Part shown: positions 33,429-42,972 of the stretch, in pieces
Position numbering within the stretch: position 1 is the stretch's first letter
How the letters are laid out: each line of letters starts with the position of its first letter
Assembly: GCF_014652095.1 (NCBI RefSeq)
Contig: NZ_BMYD01000005.1
Coordinates: 62,001 to 126,000, forward strand
Direction of reading: 5' to 3'
DNA length: 64,000 nucleotides
Source: Cognatilysobacter bugurensis
GTDB taxonomy: Bacteria; Pseudomonadota; Gammaproteobacteria; Xanthomonadales; Xanthomonadaceae
Position numbers and translations under genes: made by a program
The notes under the pieces: model-generated
Told to the model about the DNA's origin: nothing
The model's database searches: none
What the model saw: the letters and a program-made list of their open reading frames with translations, nothing else

Positions 33429-36400
33429 TCAGGCGACCTGCACGATGCGCAGCGGATTGCTCCACTCGCGCAGCAGCTCGGTTTCGCGAGCCTTCGCCTT
33501 CTCGAGATGCGCTTCTTTGACGTGTCCGTAGCCGCGGATGTGCTCCGGGATCGAGGCGATCTCCGCGGCGAGCCCCACGTTGCCGCGATCGAGCGTACCG
33601 AGGAGGCCTTCGACCGTGCGGAAGTACTCCTCGATCAAGCGACGCTCCATGCGGCGCTCTTCGGTCCGGCCGAACACGTCGAACGCGCCGCCGCGCAGGA
33701 ACTTCAGTTTCGCCATGAACTTGAACGCGGTGAACACCCACGGGCCGTACTGCTGCTTGACGAGCTCGCCGTTCGCGTTGCGCTTGGCGAGCAGCGGCGG
33801 CGCGAGGTGGAACTTGATCGTGTAATCGCCCTCGAACTGCTGCTCGATGCGGCGCTTGAACTCGCCGCTCGTGTACAGGCGCGCGACCTCGTACTCGTCC
33901 TTGTACGCCATGAGCTTGAACGCGTAGCGCGCGACCGCTTCGGTGAGGTCGGTGCTGCCGGGCACTTTGTGCTGCTCGACGCCGCGCACCTTTGCAACGA
34001 AGTCCGAATAGCGCTTCGCGTACGCCGCGTTCTGGTACTCGGTGAGGAACGTGACGCGGCGCACGATGAGCTCGTCGAGCGAGCGCGACAGGCGCGCGTC
34101 GTCGAGCGGCAACGCGATCACGTTGTCGACGCCGTGCGACGGCACGTGGCGCAGGTCGTCGGCCTCGCGCGCATTGCGCGGCGCCGACGGGCTGCCCGAT
34201 TCGTGGCCTTCCCATTGACCGGGCGAGAGCATCGGCAGCGCATGCGGCGTCGCTTCGGCCGCCGTCGGCGCGTTACGCACGAGGCCGGCGGCCTCGGCGA
34301 CCGCGCGCGCATCGATCGCGGCCAGGCGACCCCATGCGAACGCGGTCTTATTCATCTCGATCGCCGCGCCGTTGAGCTCCACCGCGCGCATGAGCGCATC
34401 GAACGAGATCGGCACCAAGCCTCGCTGCCATGCGTAGCCGAGGATGAAGAGGTTCGTCGCGATCGCGTCGCCGAGCAGCGCGGTCGCGAGTTGCGTCGCA
34501 TCGACGACCGCGAGCGTGCTGTTCGCATCGTCGCCGAGCGCGCGGCGCACGCCCTCGACGATGTCGGCGGCCGGAAACTGCATGTCCGGACGCGTGGTGA
34601 ACGTGCCCGGCATCGCCTCGTAGCTGTTGAGCACGACGTGGCTGCGGCCCGCGCGCACCTTCGACAGCGCCCAGTAGTCGTTGACGACGACCATGTCGCA
34701 GCCGAGCACGAGGTCGGCTTCGCCGGCCGCGATGCGCACCGCGTGGATGTCGGCCGGCGTTTTCGCGATGCGGATGTGCGTGGTCACCGCGCCGCCCTTC
34801 TGCGCGAGGCCGGTCTGGTCGAGCACGCTCGCGCCCTTGCCCTCGAGGTGCCCCGCCATGCCGAGCAGTGCGCCGATTGTCACGACACCGGTGCCGCCGA
34901 CGCCGGTGATGAGGATGTTCCACGGCTGCGCGAGGCTGGACGCGAACGCAGGCGCCGGCAGGTTCGCGAGGCGATCGGCGGCCGACGCTTTCTTGCCTTT
35001 CTTCAAGGTGCCGCCTTCGACGGTCACGAAGCTCGGGCAGAAGCCTTCGGCGCAGGAGAAGTCCTTGTTGCAGTTGCTCTGGTCGATCTCGCGCTTGCGG
35101 CCGAACTCGGTTTCCTTCGGCAGCACCGAGACGCAGAAGCTCTTCTTGCCGCAATCGCCGCAGCCTTCGCACACGAGCGAATTGACGACCACGCGCTTTT
35201 GCGGATCGACCATCTTGCCGCGCTTGCGGCGACGGCGCTTCTCGGTCGCGCAGGTCTGGTCGTAGATCAGTACCGACACGCCCTTGACCTCGCGCAGGCG
35301 CTTTTGCACGGCGTCGAGCTCGCGGCGGTCGAGGAATTCGACGCCTGACGGGAAGATCGAATTGTCGCTCCACTTCTCGATGTCGTCGGAGAGCAGCACG
35401 ATCGTCTGCACGCCCTCGCTGCGCACCTGGTGCGCGATCTGCGGCACGGTGAGCGTGCCGTCGACCGGCTGGCCGCCGGTCATCGCGACCGCGTCGTTGT
35501 AGAGGATCTTGTAGGTGATGTTGACGCCGGCCGCGACCGACTGGCGTATCGCGAGCGAACCGCTGTGGAAGTACGTGCCGTCGCCGAGGTTCTGGAACAC
35601 GTGCGGCGTGTCGGTGAACATCGCCTGGCCCGCCCACGTCACGCCTTCGCCGCCCATGTGCGTGAACGTGTCGGTGTCGCGGTCCATCCACGTGACCATG
35701 TAATGGCAGCCGATGCCCGCGAGCGCGCGGCTGCCTTCGGGCACCTTCGTCGACGTGTTGTGCGGGCAGCCCGAGCAGTAATGCGGCACGCGCGGGAACT
35801 GCGCGCGCGGCAGCGCGAGTTCGGATTCCTTGTGCTCCATCCACGCGAGCACCGCGCGGATGTGCTCCGAATCGTGGAACTTCTGGATGCGCCGCGCGAT
35901 GACCTTTGCGATGCGCGCGGGCGTGAGCTCGCCGGTGCTCGGCAGGATCCACTCGCCGGCCTCGTCGTACTTGCCGACCACGCTCGGACGCTCGGCCCAG
36001 TTGTACATCTGCTCCTTCATCTGGCTTTCGATGAAGGACAGCTTTTCCTCGACGACGACGACGTCGCTCAGGCCCCTTGCGAACGCGCGCAGCCCCATCG
36101 GCTCCAGCGGCCAGGTCATGCCGACCTTGTAGACACGGATGCCGAGCTCGCGGCAGGCGCGCGGATCGAGGCCGAGGTATTCGAGCGCCTGCAGCACGTC
36201 GAGGTAGGACTTGCCCGTCGTGATGATGCCGAGCCGCGCGTCCGGCGCGTCGAGCACGATGCGGTCGATCTTGTTCGCACGCGCGAACGCCTGCGCGGCC
36301 TTGACCGCGTACTGGTGCAGGCGCATTTCCTGCTCGAGCGGCGGGTCCGGCCAGCGGATGTTGAGGCCGCCCGCGGGCATCTCGAAATCGTCGGGTGTGA

Positions 36401-37130
36401 CGATCTGCAGCGCGAGCGGGTTCACGTCGACCGAAGCCGAGGATTCGACCGTCTCGGCGATCGTCTTGAAGCCGACCCAGCGCCCGGTGAACCGGCTCAT
36501 CGCCCAGCCGACGAGGCCCATGTCGAGGATGTCCTGCACACCGGCCGGGTTCAGCACCGGCATCATCGCGGACACGAATTCATGCTCGGAGCCGTGCGGG
36601 AGCGTCGAGCTGCGGCAGGCATGGTCGTCGGCCGCAAGCGCGAGCACGCCGCCGAGCTTGCCGGTGCCGGCCGCGTTCGCATGCTTGAACACGTCGCCGC
36701 AGCGGTCCACGCCCGGGCCCTTGCCGTACCACATGCTGAACACGCCTTCGACGGTCGCGCCGGGGAATAGGTTCGTCTGCTGACTGCCCCAGACCATCGT
36801 CGCGCCGAGGTCCTCGTTGAGGCCCGGGGTGAACTTCACGCCGGCCTCGGCGAGGTGCTTCTTCGCCTTCCACAGCTCCAGGTCGAAGCCGCCCAGCGGA
36901 CTGCCGCGGTAGCCGGAGATGAAGCCGCCGGTGTTCAGGCCCGCGGCCTGGTCGCGCAGGCGCTGCATCAATGGCAGCCGCACCAGCGCTTGCACACCGG
37001 ACAGGTAGATCCGGCCCTCGCGGCGGCTGTACTTGTCGTCGAGCGTGTAGCGCGTGTCGACCTGCGGGGCCTCGGGCACGAGCGCGGGGGTCGCCGACGC
37101 GGGCGAGGTGAGTTCGGCGGTCTGGGTCAT
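33429..37130 (-). CDS. Indolepyruvate ferredoxin oxidoreductase family protein (fused alpha/beta/gamma)
   Basis: 1,233 residues. Domains in order: a transketolase-like pyrimidine domain (about 40-430), a TPP-binding domain with HYCSGCPHNTSTK and GIGCHYMVTWM (about 465-640), a ferredoxin-like [4Fe-4S] segment CEGCGDCGKKSFC with a further CNKDFSCAEGFC (about 660-710), a gamma domain with ITGVGGTGVVTIGALLG (about 740-930) and a C-terminal family-specific domain. It would oxidatively decarboxylate indolepyruvate or other aryl/branched 2-oxo acids to acyl-CoA with ferredoxin as acceptor. The ATG at 37130 follows a GGAG; an upstream in-frame codon at 37181 lacks support. Monocistronic. Confidence 0.92.
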   Translation of the reverse strand: MTQTAELTSPASATPALVPEAPQVDTRYTLDDKYSRREGRIYLSGVQALVRLPLMQRLRDQAAGLNTGGFISGYRGSPLGGFDLELWKAKKHLAEAGVKFTPGLNEDLGATMVWGSQQTNLFPGATVEGVFSMWYGKGPGVDRCGDVFKHANAAGTGKLGGVLALAADDHACRSSTLPHGSEHEFVSAMMPVLNPAGVQDILDMGLVGWAMSRFTGRWVGFKTIAETVESSASVDVNPLALQIVTPDDFEMPAGGLNIRWPDPPLEQEMRLHQYAVKAAQAFARANKIDRIVLDAPDARLGIITTGKSYLDVLQALEYLGLDPRACRELGIRVYKVGMTWPLEPMGLRAFARGLSDVVVVEEKLSFIESQMKEQMYNWAERPSVVGKYDEAGEWILPSTGELTPARIAKVIARRIQKFHDSEHIRAVLAWMEHKESELALPRAQFPRVPHYCSGCPHNTSTKVPEGSRALAGIGCHYMVTWMDRDTDTFTHMGGEGVTWAGQAMFTDTPHVFQNLGDGTYFHSGSLAIRQSVAAGVNITYKILYNDAVAMTGGQPVDGTLTVPQIAHQVRSEGVQTIVLLSDDIEKWSDNSIFPSGVEFLDRRELDAVQKRLREVKGVSVLIYDQTCATEKRRRRKRGKMVDPQKRVVVNSLVCEGCGDCGKKSFCVSVLPKETEFGRKREIDQSNCNKDFSCAEGFCPSFVTVEGGTLKKGKKASAADRLANLPAPAFASSLAQPWNILITGVGGTGVVTIGALLGMAGHLEGKGASVLDQTGLAQKGGAVTTHIRIAKTPADIHAVRIAAGEADLVLGCDMVVVNDYWALSKVRAGRSHVVLNSYEAMPGTFTTRPDMQFPAADIVEGVRRALGDDANSTLAVVDATQLATALLGDAIATNLFILGYAWQRGLVPISFDALMRAVELNGAAIEMNKTAFAWGRLAAIDARAVAEAAGLVRNAPTAAEATPHALPMLSPGQWEGHESGSPSAPRNAREADDLRHVPSHGVDNVIALPLDDARLSRSLDELIVRRVTFLTEYQNAAYAKRYSDFVAKVRGVEQHKVPGSTDLTEAVARYAFKLMAYKDEYEVARLYTSGEFKRRIEQQFEGDYTIKFHLAPPLLAKRNANGELVKQQYGPWVFTAFKFMAKLKFLRGGAFDVFGRTEERRMERRLIEEYFRTVEGLLGTLDRGNVGLAAEIASIPEHIRGYGHVKEAHLEKAKARETELLREWSNPLRIVQVA

Positions 37131-37228
37131 GCGGAAGCTCCGGCGGGCGCGAAGGCGCCGCGAGAAGGCGTGCGAGGGCACGGAAAGCGCGCCGCCCGGC
37201 AGACGAAAGCGCCGGACAAAGCCCCGGA

Positions 37229-37234
37229 ATTGTA
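37229..37234 (-). promoter_or_regulatory. Extended -10 promoter of the indolepyruvate oxidoreductase gene
   Basis: On the minus strand TGCTACAAT (TACAAT at 37234-37229) has the TG dinucleotide one base before the hexamer, an extended -10 element. The leader to the ATG at 37130 would be about 92 bases. The same strong CTACAAT core occurs before rlmI and mlaA. Confidence 0.5.
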
Positions 37235-37300
37235 GCAGCCGGCAAATTTCGGGCCGGGGGCGCGCGCTAGCATGGTGGGCTGATACAGGGGATTCACGTC

Positions 37301-37945
37301 ATGAAACTGCACGCGTTCACACTTTCGCTCGCCCTTTCGTTCGCCCTCGCAGGCGCGGCCCATGCCCAGTCGCTGCCGAAGCCCGCCGAGTTCTATTTCG
37401 AGGCCGACGCCAACACGGCCCGCCCGATCGTGGCGGTGCGCGAGAGCGGCGACGCGGCGGTCGAGCGGCTGCTCAAGACCATCAAGCGCGATCCCCGTGC
37501 GCTCGAAGAGCGAGCGCAGCTCGCGCGTCTGGCGATGACGGGGGGGCGGCCGGAACTCGGGCACGAGCTGTATGCCGCGGTGTTCGCCGGGCTCGACGCC
37601 CATCACTCGATGTGGCGCTCAGCTCACTGGAATTACGGGTGGGACCTGTACCGGACCGGCGATTACGCCGGCGCGCTCAAACAGTGGGAGCCGCTGGTCA
37701 CGCAGTTCGGCGCGCGCCAGCCCACGGCAGCGTGGATGCCGCCGACGCTCGCGCTCGTGCTGTGGCAGCTCGGACGCCGCGACGAGGCCGTGCAGTGGTA
37801 CGCCGCGGCAGTGCGCACCGAGCCGACGCAGTGGGCCACGTCCGCGCGGTTTGCGACGTTGTTGCCGGAGTGGCGCGACGAGGAGCGCACAACGCTCGCC
37901 GAGGTCCAGCAGGCCTGGGCCGCGAATCCGCCGAGCTGGCCGTAA
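37301..37945 (+). CDS. Exported tetratricopeptide-like protein
   Basis: 214 residues. A Sec signal peptide (MKLHAFTLSLALSFALAGAAHA, cleavage after AHA, about residue 22) leads to a helical protein with TPR-like pairs: ALEERAQLARLAMTGGRPELGHELYAAVF, WDLYRTGDYAGALKQWEPLV and LALVLWQLGRRDEAVQWYAAAVRTEP. TPR proteins in the periplasm usually bind partner proteins. It is divergent from the oxidoreductase gene; a -10-like TAGCAT lies at 37268-37273 and AGGGGA precedes the ATG. No partner is evident nearby. Function unknown beyond protein interaction. Confidence 0.8.
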   Translation: MKLHAFTLSLALSFALAGAAHAQSLPKPAEFYFEADANTARPIVAVRESGDAAVERLLKTIKRDPRALEERAQLARLAMTGGRPELGHELYAAVFAGLDAHHSMWRSAHWNYGWDLYRTGDYAGALKQWEPLVTQFGARQPTAAWMPPTLALVLWQLGRRDEAVQWYAAAVRTEPTQWATSARFATLLPEWRDEERTTLAEVQQAWAANPPSWP

Positions 37946-38262
37946 TCGGCTGCTGATCGCACGGGCGGCGCTGCGCCACAAGCAGCAGCGCCGTCGAACG
38001 GCCCGTACGGACGGCGTTCCGCGCAGACGCAGGGCGGCTGCATCGCGTGCGGCCGCCGCCCAGATGGACGCGCTGCACGCGCCCCGGCGTGCCTGGTCGA
38101 GGATGGGCCCGGCAATGCAGGCCGCCGAGCCGGTGCGTGAGCCGCACCCGCCACTCGGGTGCACGTGACCGACGCCGCCGCCGCCGCGCCGCCGCCATCC
38201 GCAGAACAGAGCCGCGGCGCATCCGCGCGATCCGCTCGATGAACGGACCGCGCGCGCTGCCG
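37946..38262. other. 317-base intergenic region with one hairpin
   Basis: No coding region is supported between the TPR-like gene and the convergent ABC permease gene. A perfect 7-bp hairpin (gcacccg 38144-38150, cgggtgc 38156-38162) and a short GCC-rich tract (about 38172-38195) are the only features seen; no T run follows the hairpin. Confidence 0.5.
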
Positions 38263-39444
38263 TCACCCCGCGATTGCGACCCGCTCCTGGCGATAGCGCT
38301 GCACCGCCGCGAACCACAGCAGCGCGGCCAGGCCGATGCTCGCGCCGAGATAGATCGCCCACATCTGCGCGTCGATCGGCTCGGCGCGCACGACGCGCAC
38401 GATCATCTGGTTCTGCGCGAGGAACGGCACCGCGAACTGCCACGCCTGCGTCTTGACCGGGTTCACCATCAGCACGAACGTCGGGATCATCGGCAGCAGC
38501 AGCAACCACGTCATGTGGCTCTGCGCCTCCTTCATGCTCTTCGCCGACGCCGCGAGCAGCGTGAGCAGCGAGGTGCCGATGAACAGCATCGGCAGCAGCA
38601 CGAGCAGCATCTTGCCGATCGCCAGGAAGCTCACGTCGAGCATGCGTCCGATCCCGCTGGCCAGCTGCGCGCTGACCTTGAACGCCAGCAGCGTGAGCAG
38701 CAACGACAGCAGGCCCAGCGCGCAGGCCGCGGCGATCTTGCCGCTCACGATCGCGCCGCGCTGCGCCGGCGTGGCGAGCAGCGGCTCCAGCGACTGCCGC
38801 TCGCGTTCGCCCGCGGTCGCATCGAGGATCAGGTAGGCGCCGCCGATGAACGCCGACAGGATCAGCAGGTACGGCAGCATCATGCTCAGCACCATGCCGC
38901 GCTTGGCTTCCGCGGTCGCGAGATCGCGGCTGCCGACACTGACCGGCTGGGCGACCTGCGGCGACATGCCGCGTGCCAGCAGGCGCAGCGAGCCGACCTG
39001 GCTGCCGTAACCGCTGATCGCGTTCTGCAGGCGCTTGGCCGGGATCTCCGCATCGCGCCGGGTGCTGTCCTGCACGATCTCGACCAGCGCCGGCCGCCCC
39101 TCGCGCCAGTCCTCGGCAAAGTCCTCGTCGATGTGCAGCGCGACGTCCACGTCCTGGCGCGCGATCGCCGCGTCGAGATCCCCGGGCGGCTTGGTCGCCT
39201 TGATGCCGTGCGTGGCCAGGTAGGCGACCAGGTTCGGCGCGCGCTCGGCGCCGACCACCGGCACTTCGAGCACCTTGTCCAGCTGGGTTTTTGCGCGCTT
39301 TTCCGCCAGCGAGCCCATGCCGAGCATGAGCAGCGGGTACAGCAACGGCCCCATCAACAGCGCCAGCGCCAGCGTGCGCCGATCGCGCGAGATGTCGAGC
39401 AACTCCTTGCGCATGACCGCAAGCATCATCTTCAGCGAACTCAT
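38263..39444 (-). CDS. ABC-2 type transporter permease, NatB-like
   Basis: 393 residues. One N-terminal membrane helix (about 25-45, TLALALLMGPLLYPLLMLGMG) is followed by a large periplasmic domain (about 50-180) and five or six helices from 185 to 385, the layout of NatB-type permeases. Conserved features include the FSVI-type helix start GMVLSMMLPYLLILSAFIGGAYLILDATAGERERQSLEPLLATPAQRGAIVSGK. It pairs with the ATPase gene immediately upstream, whose stop overlaps its ATG (ATGA). NatAB of Bacillus extrudes sodium, but homologous pairs handle other substrates, so the exported compound is not defined. Confidence 0.88.
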   Translation of the reverse strand: MSSLKMMLAVMRKELLDISRDRRTLALALLMGPLLYPLLMLGMGSLAEKRAKTQLDKVLEVPVVGAERAPNLVAYLATHGIKATKPPGDLDAAIARQDVDVALHIDEDFAEDWREGRPALVEIVQDSTRRDAEIPAKRLQNAISGYGSQVGSLRLLARGMSPQVAQPVSVGSRDLATAEAKRGMVLSMMLPYLLILSAFIGGAYLILDATAGERERQSLEPLLATPAQRGAIVSGKIAAACALGLLSLLLTLLAFKVSAQLASGIGRMLDVSFLAIGKMLLVLLPMLFIGTSLLTLLAASAKSMKEAQSHMTWLLLLPMIPTFVLMVNPVKTQAWQFAVPFLAQNQMIVRVVRAEPIDAQMWAIYLGASIGLAALLWFAAVQRYRQERVAIAG

Positions 39445-40187
39445 GCGTGCAGCCCCTCTTCCGAGCCGATCGCTTTCACGAATGCATCCTCGAGGTTCGG
39501 CTCCCCGGTCTGCGCCCGAAGCTCATCGGCCGTGCCGCTGGCCACGACCTGGCCCTTGGCGATGATGACGATGCGGTCACACAACGCGGCGACCTCCTGC
39601 ATGATGTGGCTGGAAAAGATCACGCACCGGCCCTCGCTTCGAAGCTGCTGCAAAAAGCCGCGCATCGCGCGCGTGGTCATCACGTCCAGGCCGTTCGTCG
39701 GCTCGTCGAGGATCACGTTCTTCGGGTCGTGCACCAGCGCGCGTGCGATCGCCGTCTTCGTGCGCTGACCCTGGCTGAAACCTTCGGATTGCCGCTCGAG
39801 GATGTCGTCCATCTGCAGCGCCTTCGCCAGCGACGCGGTGCGTTGTTCGATCTGCGCACGGCTCAGCCCGTGCAGCTGGCCGAAGTAGGCGATGTTCTCG
39901 CGCGCGGTCAGTCGCTTGTAGATGCCGCGTGCATCGGGGAGCACGCCGAGCGAACGGCGCACCGCGGTGGCATCGCGGGTGGCGTCGACGCCGTCGACGA
40001 TGACCTGCCCGGTGTCGGGCTGCATCAGCGTGTAGAGCATTCGCAGCGTGGTGGTCTTGCCGGCACCGTTCGGGCCGAGCAGGCCGGTGATTTCGCCGTC
40101 GCGCGCCTCGAATGTCACGCCGTCCACGGCGCGCACGAGGCCGGTCTTGGTCTTGAAGGATTTACGCAGGTCGTTCGCGATGATCAT
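39441..40187 (-). CDS. ABC transporter ATP-binding protein, NatA-like
   Basis: 248 residues. ABC motifs: Walker A GPNGAGKTT (about residue 39), the Q-loop near LGVLPDARGIYKRLTARENI, a modified signature FSQGQRTKTAIARAL, Walker B KNVILDEPTNGLD and the switch His in VIFSSHIMQEV. This profile is typical of the NatA branch. The ATG at 40187 (MIIANDLRKSF) starts the first strand of the domain; readings from further upstream are not conserved. The start of the permease gene overlaps its stop by four bases, so the two form a coupled exporter. It lies 100 bases downstream of a hydrolase gene on the same strand. Confidence 0.9.
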   Translation of the reverse strand: MIIANDLRKSFKTKTGLVRAVDGVTFEARDGEITGLLGPNGAGKTTTLRMLYTLMQPDTGQVIVDGVDATRDATAVRRSLGVLPDARGIYKRLTARENIAYFGQLHGLSRAQIEQRTASLAKALQMDDILERQSEGFSQGQRTKTAIARALVHDPKNVILDEPTNGLDVMTTRAMRGFLQQLRSEGRCVIFSSHIMQEVAALCDRIVIIAKGQVVASGTADELRAQTGEPNLEDAFVKAIGSEEGLHA

Positions 40188-40287
40188 GGTCGGCCCGGAT
40201 TCATGAGGTCGGATGCGCGATGCGCGCAAGGGCTGGTCAGGCCGCCGCACGCGCGGTCTGGCAGCTCGCAGCAGCGGACGCGGCCCA

Positions 40288-41802
40288 TCACGGTTCCCAC
40301 CCGTTGAAGCTCGTGAACGGCGGCACGAAGTCCACGCTCTTCAGGCACTCGGTGTCGAGCGCCTTCGCATCGGCCGACTCGATGAACTGGCTGAGCAGCT
40401 TGGGCATGCAGCCGATGTGGAACACGTTGTGCGCCTGGCCGCGCAATACGACGTGGCGTCCGTTCGGCAGCCCCTTGAGCACGCGCTCGCCGTACTCGGG
40501 CGGCGTGACGGGATCGAGCTCGCCGGACATCAGCAGCGCCGGCACCGGCGATTCCAAAGGCTTGTTGAAGCCGGCCGGTCGCGTGCCTTTCGGCCACACC
40601 GTGCACGTCTCGAAGAACATCCGGGACAGCTCGGCGCCAAGCACGGTGTCGGCGTCGGCCGGGTCGGGCCGGTAGCGGTCGGCGTCCTCGGCGCAGATCA
40701 CCGACAGCTGCATGCCGCGTGCGATCTGCCCGCCCATCGACGCTTCAGCGAGCTTCGACAGGGCCATCAACGGGCCGTACTCGCCCTTCGCCGCCTCGTC
40801 GATGACCACAGGCAGCAGCGAGGCGAGCTGCGGCATGTACGAAAACGCATGGCTCAGGCCGGTCAGCGTGTCGGCGGTGAGCGTGCCGCGCTTGACCTCG
40901 CCGGTGCCCGGGTCGCGGTAGTCGACCTCCACCGGCGCCGCCTGCAGCTTCGTCTTGAGCTGGCGCAGCTGCGCGCGCAGGCCGGTCGGGAAGCGCGCCT
41001 TGCAGGCCGCGGACTGCTCGCAGCGCGCCTCCTGCAGCGCGAGTGCGCGGTCGAACGTGCGCGCGAACTCGCCGCCCACGACGAGGTCGTTCGGCGCGAC
41101 GCCGTCGAGCACGATCGTGCGCGTGCGATCGGGGTGGCGCGCGGTGTACTGCTGCGCCACGCGCGTGCCGTACGACACGCCGATCAGGTTGACCTGCGGG
41201 ACGCCGAGCGCGGCGCGCACGGCTTCGAGGTCCTGCACCGCCTCGGTCGTGGTGTAGAAGCGCGGGTCCGCGTCGAGGCCGGCCAGGCACTGCTTCGCGA
41301 GTTCCGCCAGGCTCGCGCCGCCGGTGTCGGCCTCGGCCACGGCAGCCGGCTCGCCCTTCGCGTCGTTGCAGACCAACGGATTGGACTGCCCGGTGCCGCG
41401 CTGGTCGACGAGGATCACGTCTCGGTTCTTGCGCACCGCGGCGAACGCGCCGTCGATCTGCGGCCACACTTCCGTCGCGGCCTGGCCCGGGCCGCCGGCG
41501 AGCAGGAACACCGGGTCCGGCTCGGCCGCGCCTTCCTGGGTGGCCGGCAGCCACGCCATGTTGAGCATGATCTTGCGGCCGTCCGGCTTGGCGCGGTCCT
41601 CGGGCACCGCGAAGCGGGCGCACTGCGCCTCGACGCTTTCGGTGCTCATCGGGCCGGTCAGCGAACACGGCTCGAACGTGATGCTGCCAAAGCGGCGTTC
41701 GGCCGCGCCGGTGGTCTTTGCATCCTGCGTGTCCGGCGTGTCGCAGCCGGCCAGCAGGCACGCCGTCGTCAATGCGACGGCCAGCAGTCGTACGGCTTCC
41801 AT
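40288..41802 (-). CDS. Alpha/beta hydrolase lipoprotein, tripeptidyl-aminopeptidase-like (S33)
   Basis: 504 residues. A lipobox-type signal peptide ends with LLAGC (Cys20). The alpha/beta hydrolase core has the oxyanion strand PVFLLAGGPGQAATEVWP (about 95), DVILVDQRGTGQSNPL (about 130), the nucleophile Ser in GVSYGTRVAQQY (about 208), the acid Asp in MSGELDPVTPP and the His in RGQAHNVFHIGC, then a TAP-like C-terminal domain. Members of this S33/TAP group release short peptides from the N-terminus of substrates. A periplasmic or outer-membrane-anchored location is expected. AAAGGGGA lies just before the ATG at 41802. Six cysteines in the mature part suggest disulfides. Confidence 0.88.
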   Translation of the reverse strand: MEAVRLLAVALTTACLLAGCDTPDTQDAKTTGAAERRFGSITFEPCSLTGPMSTESVEAQCARFAVPEDRAKPDGRKIMLNMAWLPATQEGAAEPDPVFLLAGGPGQAATEVWPQIDGAFAAVRKNRDVILVDQRGTGQSNPLVCNDAKGEPAAVAEADTGGASLAELAKQCLAGLDADPRFYTTTEAVQDLEAVRAALGVPQVNLIGVSYGTRVAQQYTARHPDRTRTIVLDGVAPNDLVVGGEFARTFDRALALQEARCEQSAACKARFPTGLRAQLRQLKTKLQAAPVEVDYRDPGTGEVKRGTLTADTLTGLSHAFSYMPQLASLLPVVIDEAAKGEYGPLMALSKLAEASMGGQIARGMQLSVICAEDADRYRPDPADADTVLGAELSRMFFETCTVWPKGTRPAGFNKPLESPVPALLMSGELDPVTPPEYGERVLKGLPNGRHVVLRGQAHNVFHIGCMPKLLSQFIESADAKALDTECLKSVDFVPPFTSFNGWEP

Positions 41803-42106
41803 GGGTCCCCTTTCATTCCCGGCAAAGCGCCTGTGAGGATGACAGACCGCCAAGTCCGGAAAAACCTGACCGATGGCAGGGGTGCCTGCGCGCGTGCGGT
41901 GTCCGCCCGGTCGGAGAGGGTGCGTTGCGGCCGCCTTGCCGGCGTGCAACGCCACCCGCGGGTGCATGCGCAGCGGGCAGCGTCGGCGTTGAGGCCGGAA
42001 CGACCGGGCGCCGGCGGGGCAAGGCGATGCAGGCGTCCGCCGCACGTGCAAGCCGGCCGTGACGCAGGCTGGGGGCGGCCCCAGGAGGGCCCCCGCGGAT
42101 CGGCGC
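41803..42106. other. 304-base intergenic region
   Basis: No gene is supported between the hydrolase start and the fpr stop. An inverted repeat (gcgttgc 41922-41928, gcaacgc 41946-41952) with an inner GC-rich paired part is visible, and a GC-rich run (gggggc...gccccc, about 42070-42094) follows the fpr stop on the minus strand and may end that transcript; neither has a T run. Confidence 0.45.
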
Positions 42107-42874
42107 CTATTTGCTGCTGACGTACTTCTCGCGCCGGACCTGCGGCACCGCGAGCCCGTGGCCTTTCAGCGCCTCGAAACACGCGTCGACCATGTTCGGG
42201 TTGCCGCACAGGTAGGCGATGTCGCTGTCCGGGTTCGGTGCGAATTCGGCCAGGAACTGCTGCACGTAGCCGTGGCGCACGTCCGCATGCGCCTGCGCCG
42301 AGCCCGGCTCGGGCAGCTCGCGCGAGAAGCACGGCACGAAGCGGAAGTGGTCCGGGTGTTTATGCGCGAACGCGCGGAACTCGTCGCCGTAGAGCAGCTC
42401 GGTCGGGTTGCGCGCGCCGAACAGCAGCACGATTTCGACGCCGCGCTCGCCGATCAGCCGCTCGAGCTCGGGCAGCATCGAGCGGTACGGCGTGACGCCG
42501 GTGCCGGTGCCGATCAGCAGGTAGCGGCGGTTCGCGTCCTGCGGCATCAGGCAGAAGCGGCCGAACGGCCCGCTCGCGTCGACCACGCCGCCGATGTCGA
42601 GGCCTTCGAACAATGCGGTCGCGGCGCCGCCGGGCACGTAGCTCACCGCGATCTCGACCGCTTCGCCCGGACCGAGCGCGTGATCGTGGATCGTCGCCAG
42701 CGAATAGCTGCGCTTCGTCGCGGTGCCATCGCCGTACTGGAAATGCACCTGGATGAACTGGCCCGGGATGAAATCGAGCGGGGCGCCGTCGTCGCGCACG
42801 AAGACGTAATGACCGACGGTGGGCGCGAGCATGCGCCGCGACACGAGCTTGAGGGGGAAGTGCTGGATGGCCAC
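42107..42874 (-). CDS. fpr: Ferredoxin--NADP(+) reductase
   Basis: 255 residues, the size of bacterial Fpr (FpR). It moves electrons between NADPH and ferredoxin or flavodoxin. The FAD-binding motif is RSYSLATIHD (about 55) with PGQFIQVHF before it; the pyrophosphate loop of the NADP site is LIGTGTGVTPYRSML (about 118), and the end block is YLCGNPNMVDAC followed by the C-terminal VRREKYVSSK, typical of the bacterial class. It diverges from the ABC ATPase gene, 98 bases away. It may serve oxidative-stress defence or biosynthesis; the indolepyruvate oxidoreductase in this window also needs ferredoxin, though they are not linked. Confidence 0.92.
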   Translation of the reverse strand: MAIQHFPLKLVSRRMLAPTVGHYVFVRDDGAPLDFIPGQFIQVHFQYGDGTATKRSYSLATIHDHALGPGEAVEIAVSYVPGGAATALFEGLDIGGVVDASGPFGRFCLMPQDANRRYLLIGTGTGVTPYRSMLPELERLIGERGVEIVLLFGARNPTELLYGDEFRAFAHKHPDHFRFVPCFSRELPEPGSAQAHADVRHGYVQQFLAEFAPNPDSDIAYLCGNPNMVDACFEALKGHGLAVPQVRREKYVSSK

Positions 42875-42924
42875 GGGGCGATTGCTGCAACGCTGCGTGG
42901 CCGGAGCGCCGCCACGGGGCCGCC

Positions 42925-42930
42925 TATACT
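42925..42930 (+). promoter_or_regulatory. -10 box TATACT upstream of the YadG-like gene
   Basis: TATACT (five of six matches to TATAAT) lies 42 bases before the ATG at 42973. No good -35 is found at 16-18 bases. It probably drives the two-gene ABC exporter. Confidence 0.45.
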
Positions 42931-42972
42931 ACCGGCATCGCCGTTCCGCTTGCGGCACAGGCTTGTCCCCCG

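Noticed and set aside
38172-38195. GCC-rich run as a possible microsatellite
   Set aside because: The run is short and imperfect and normal for the local base composition.
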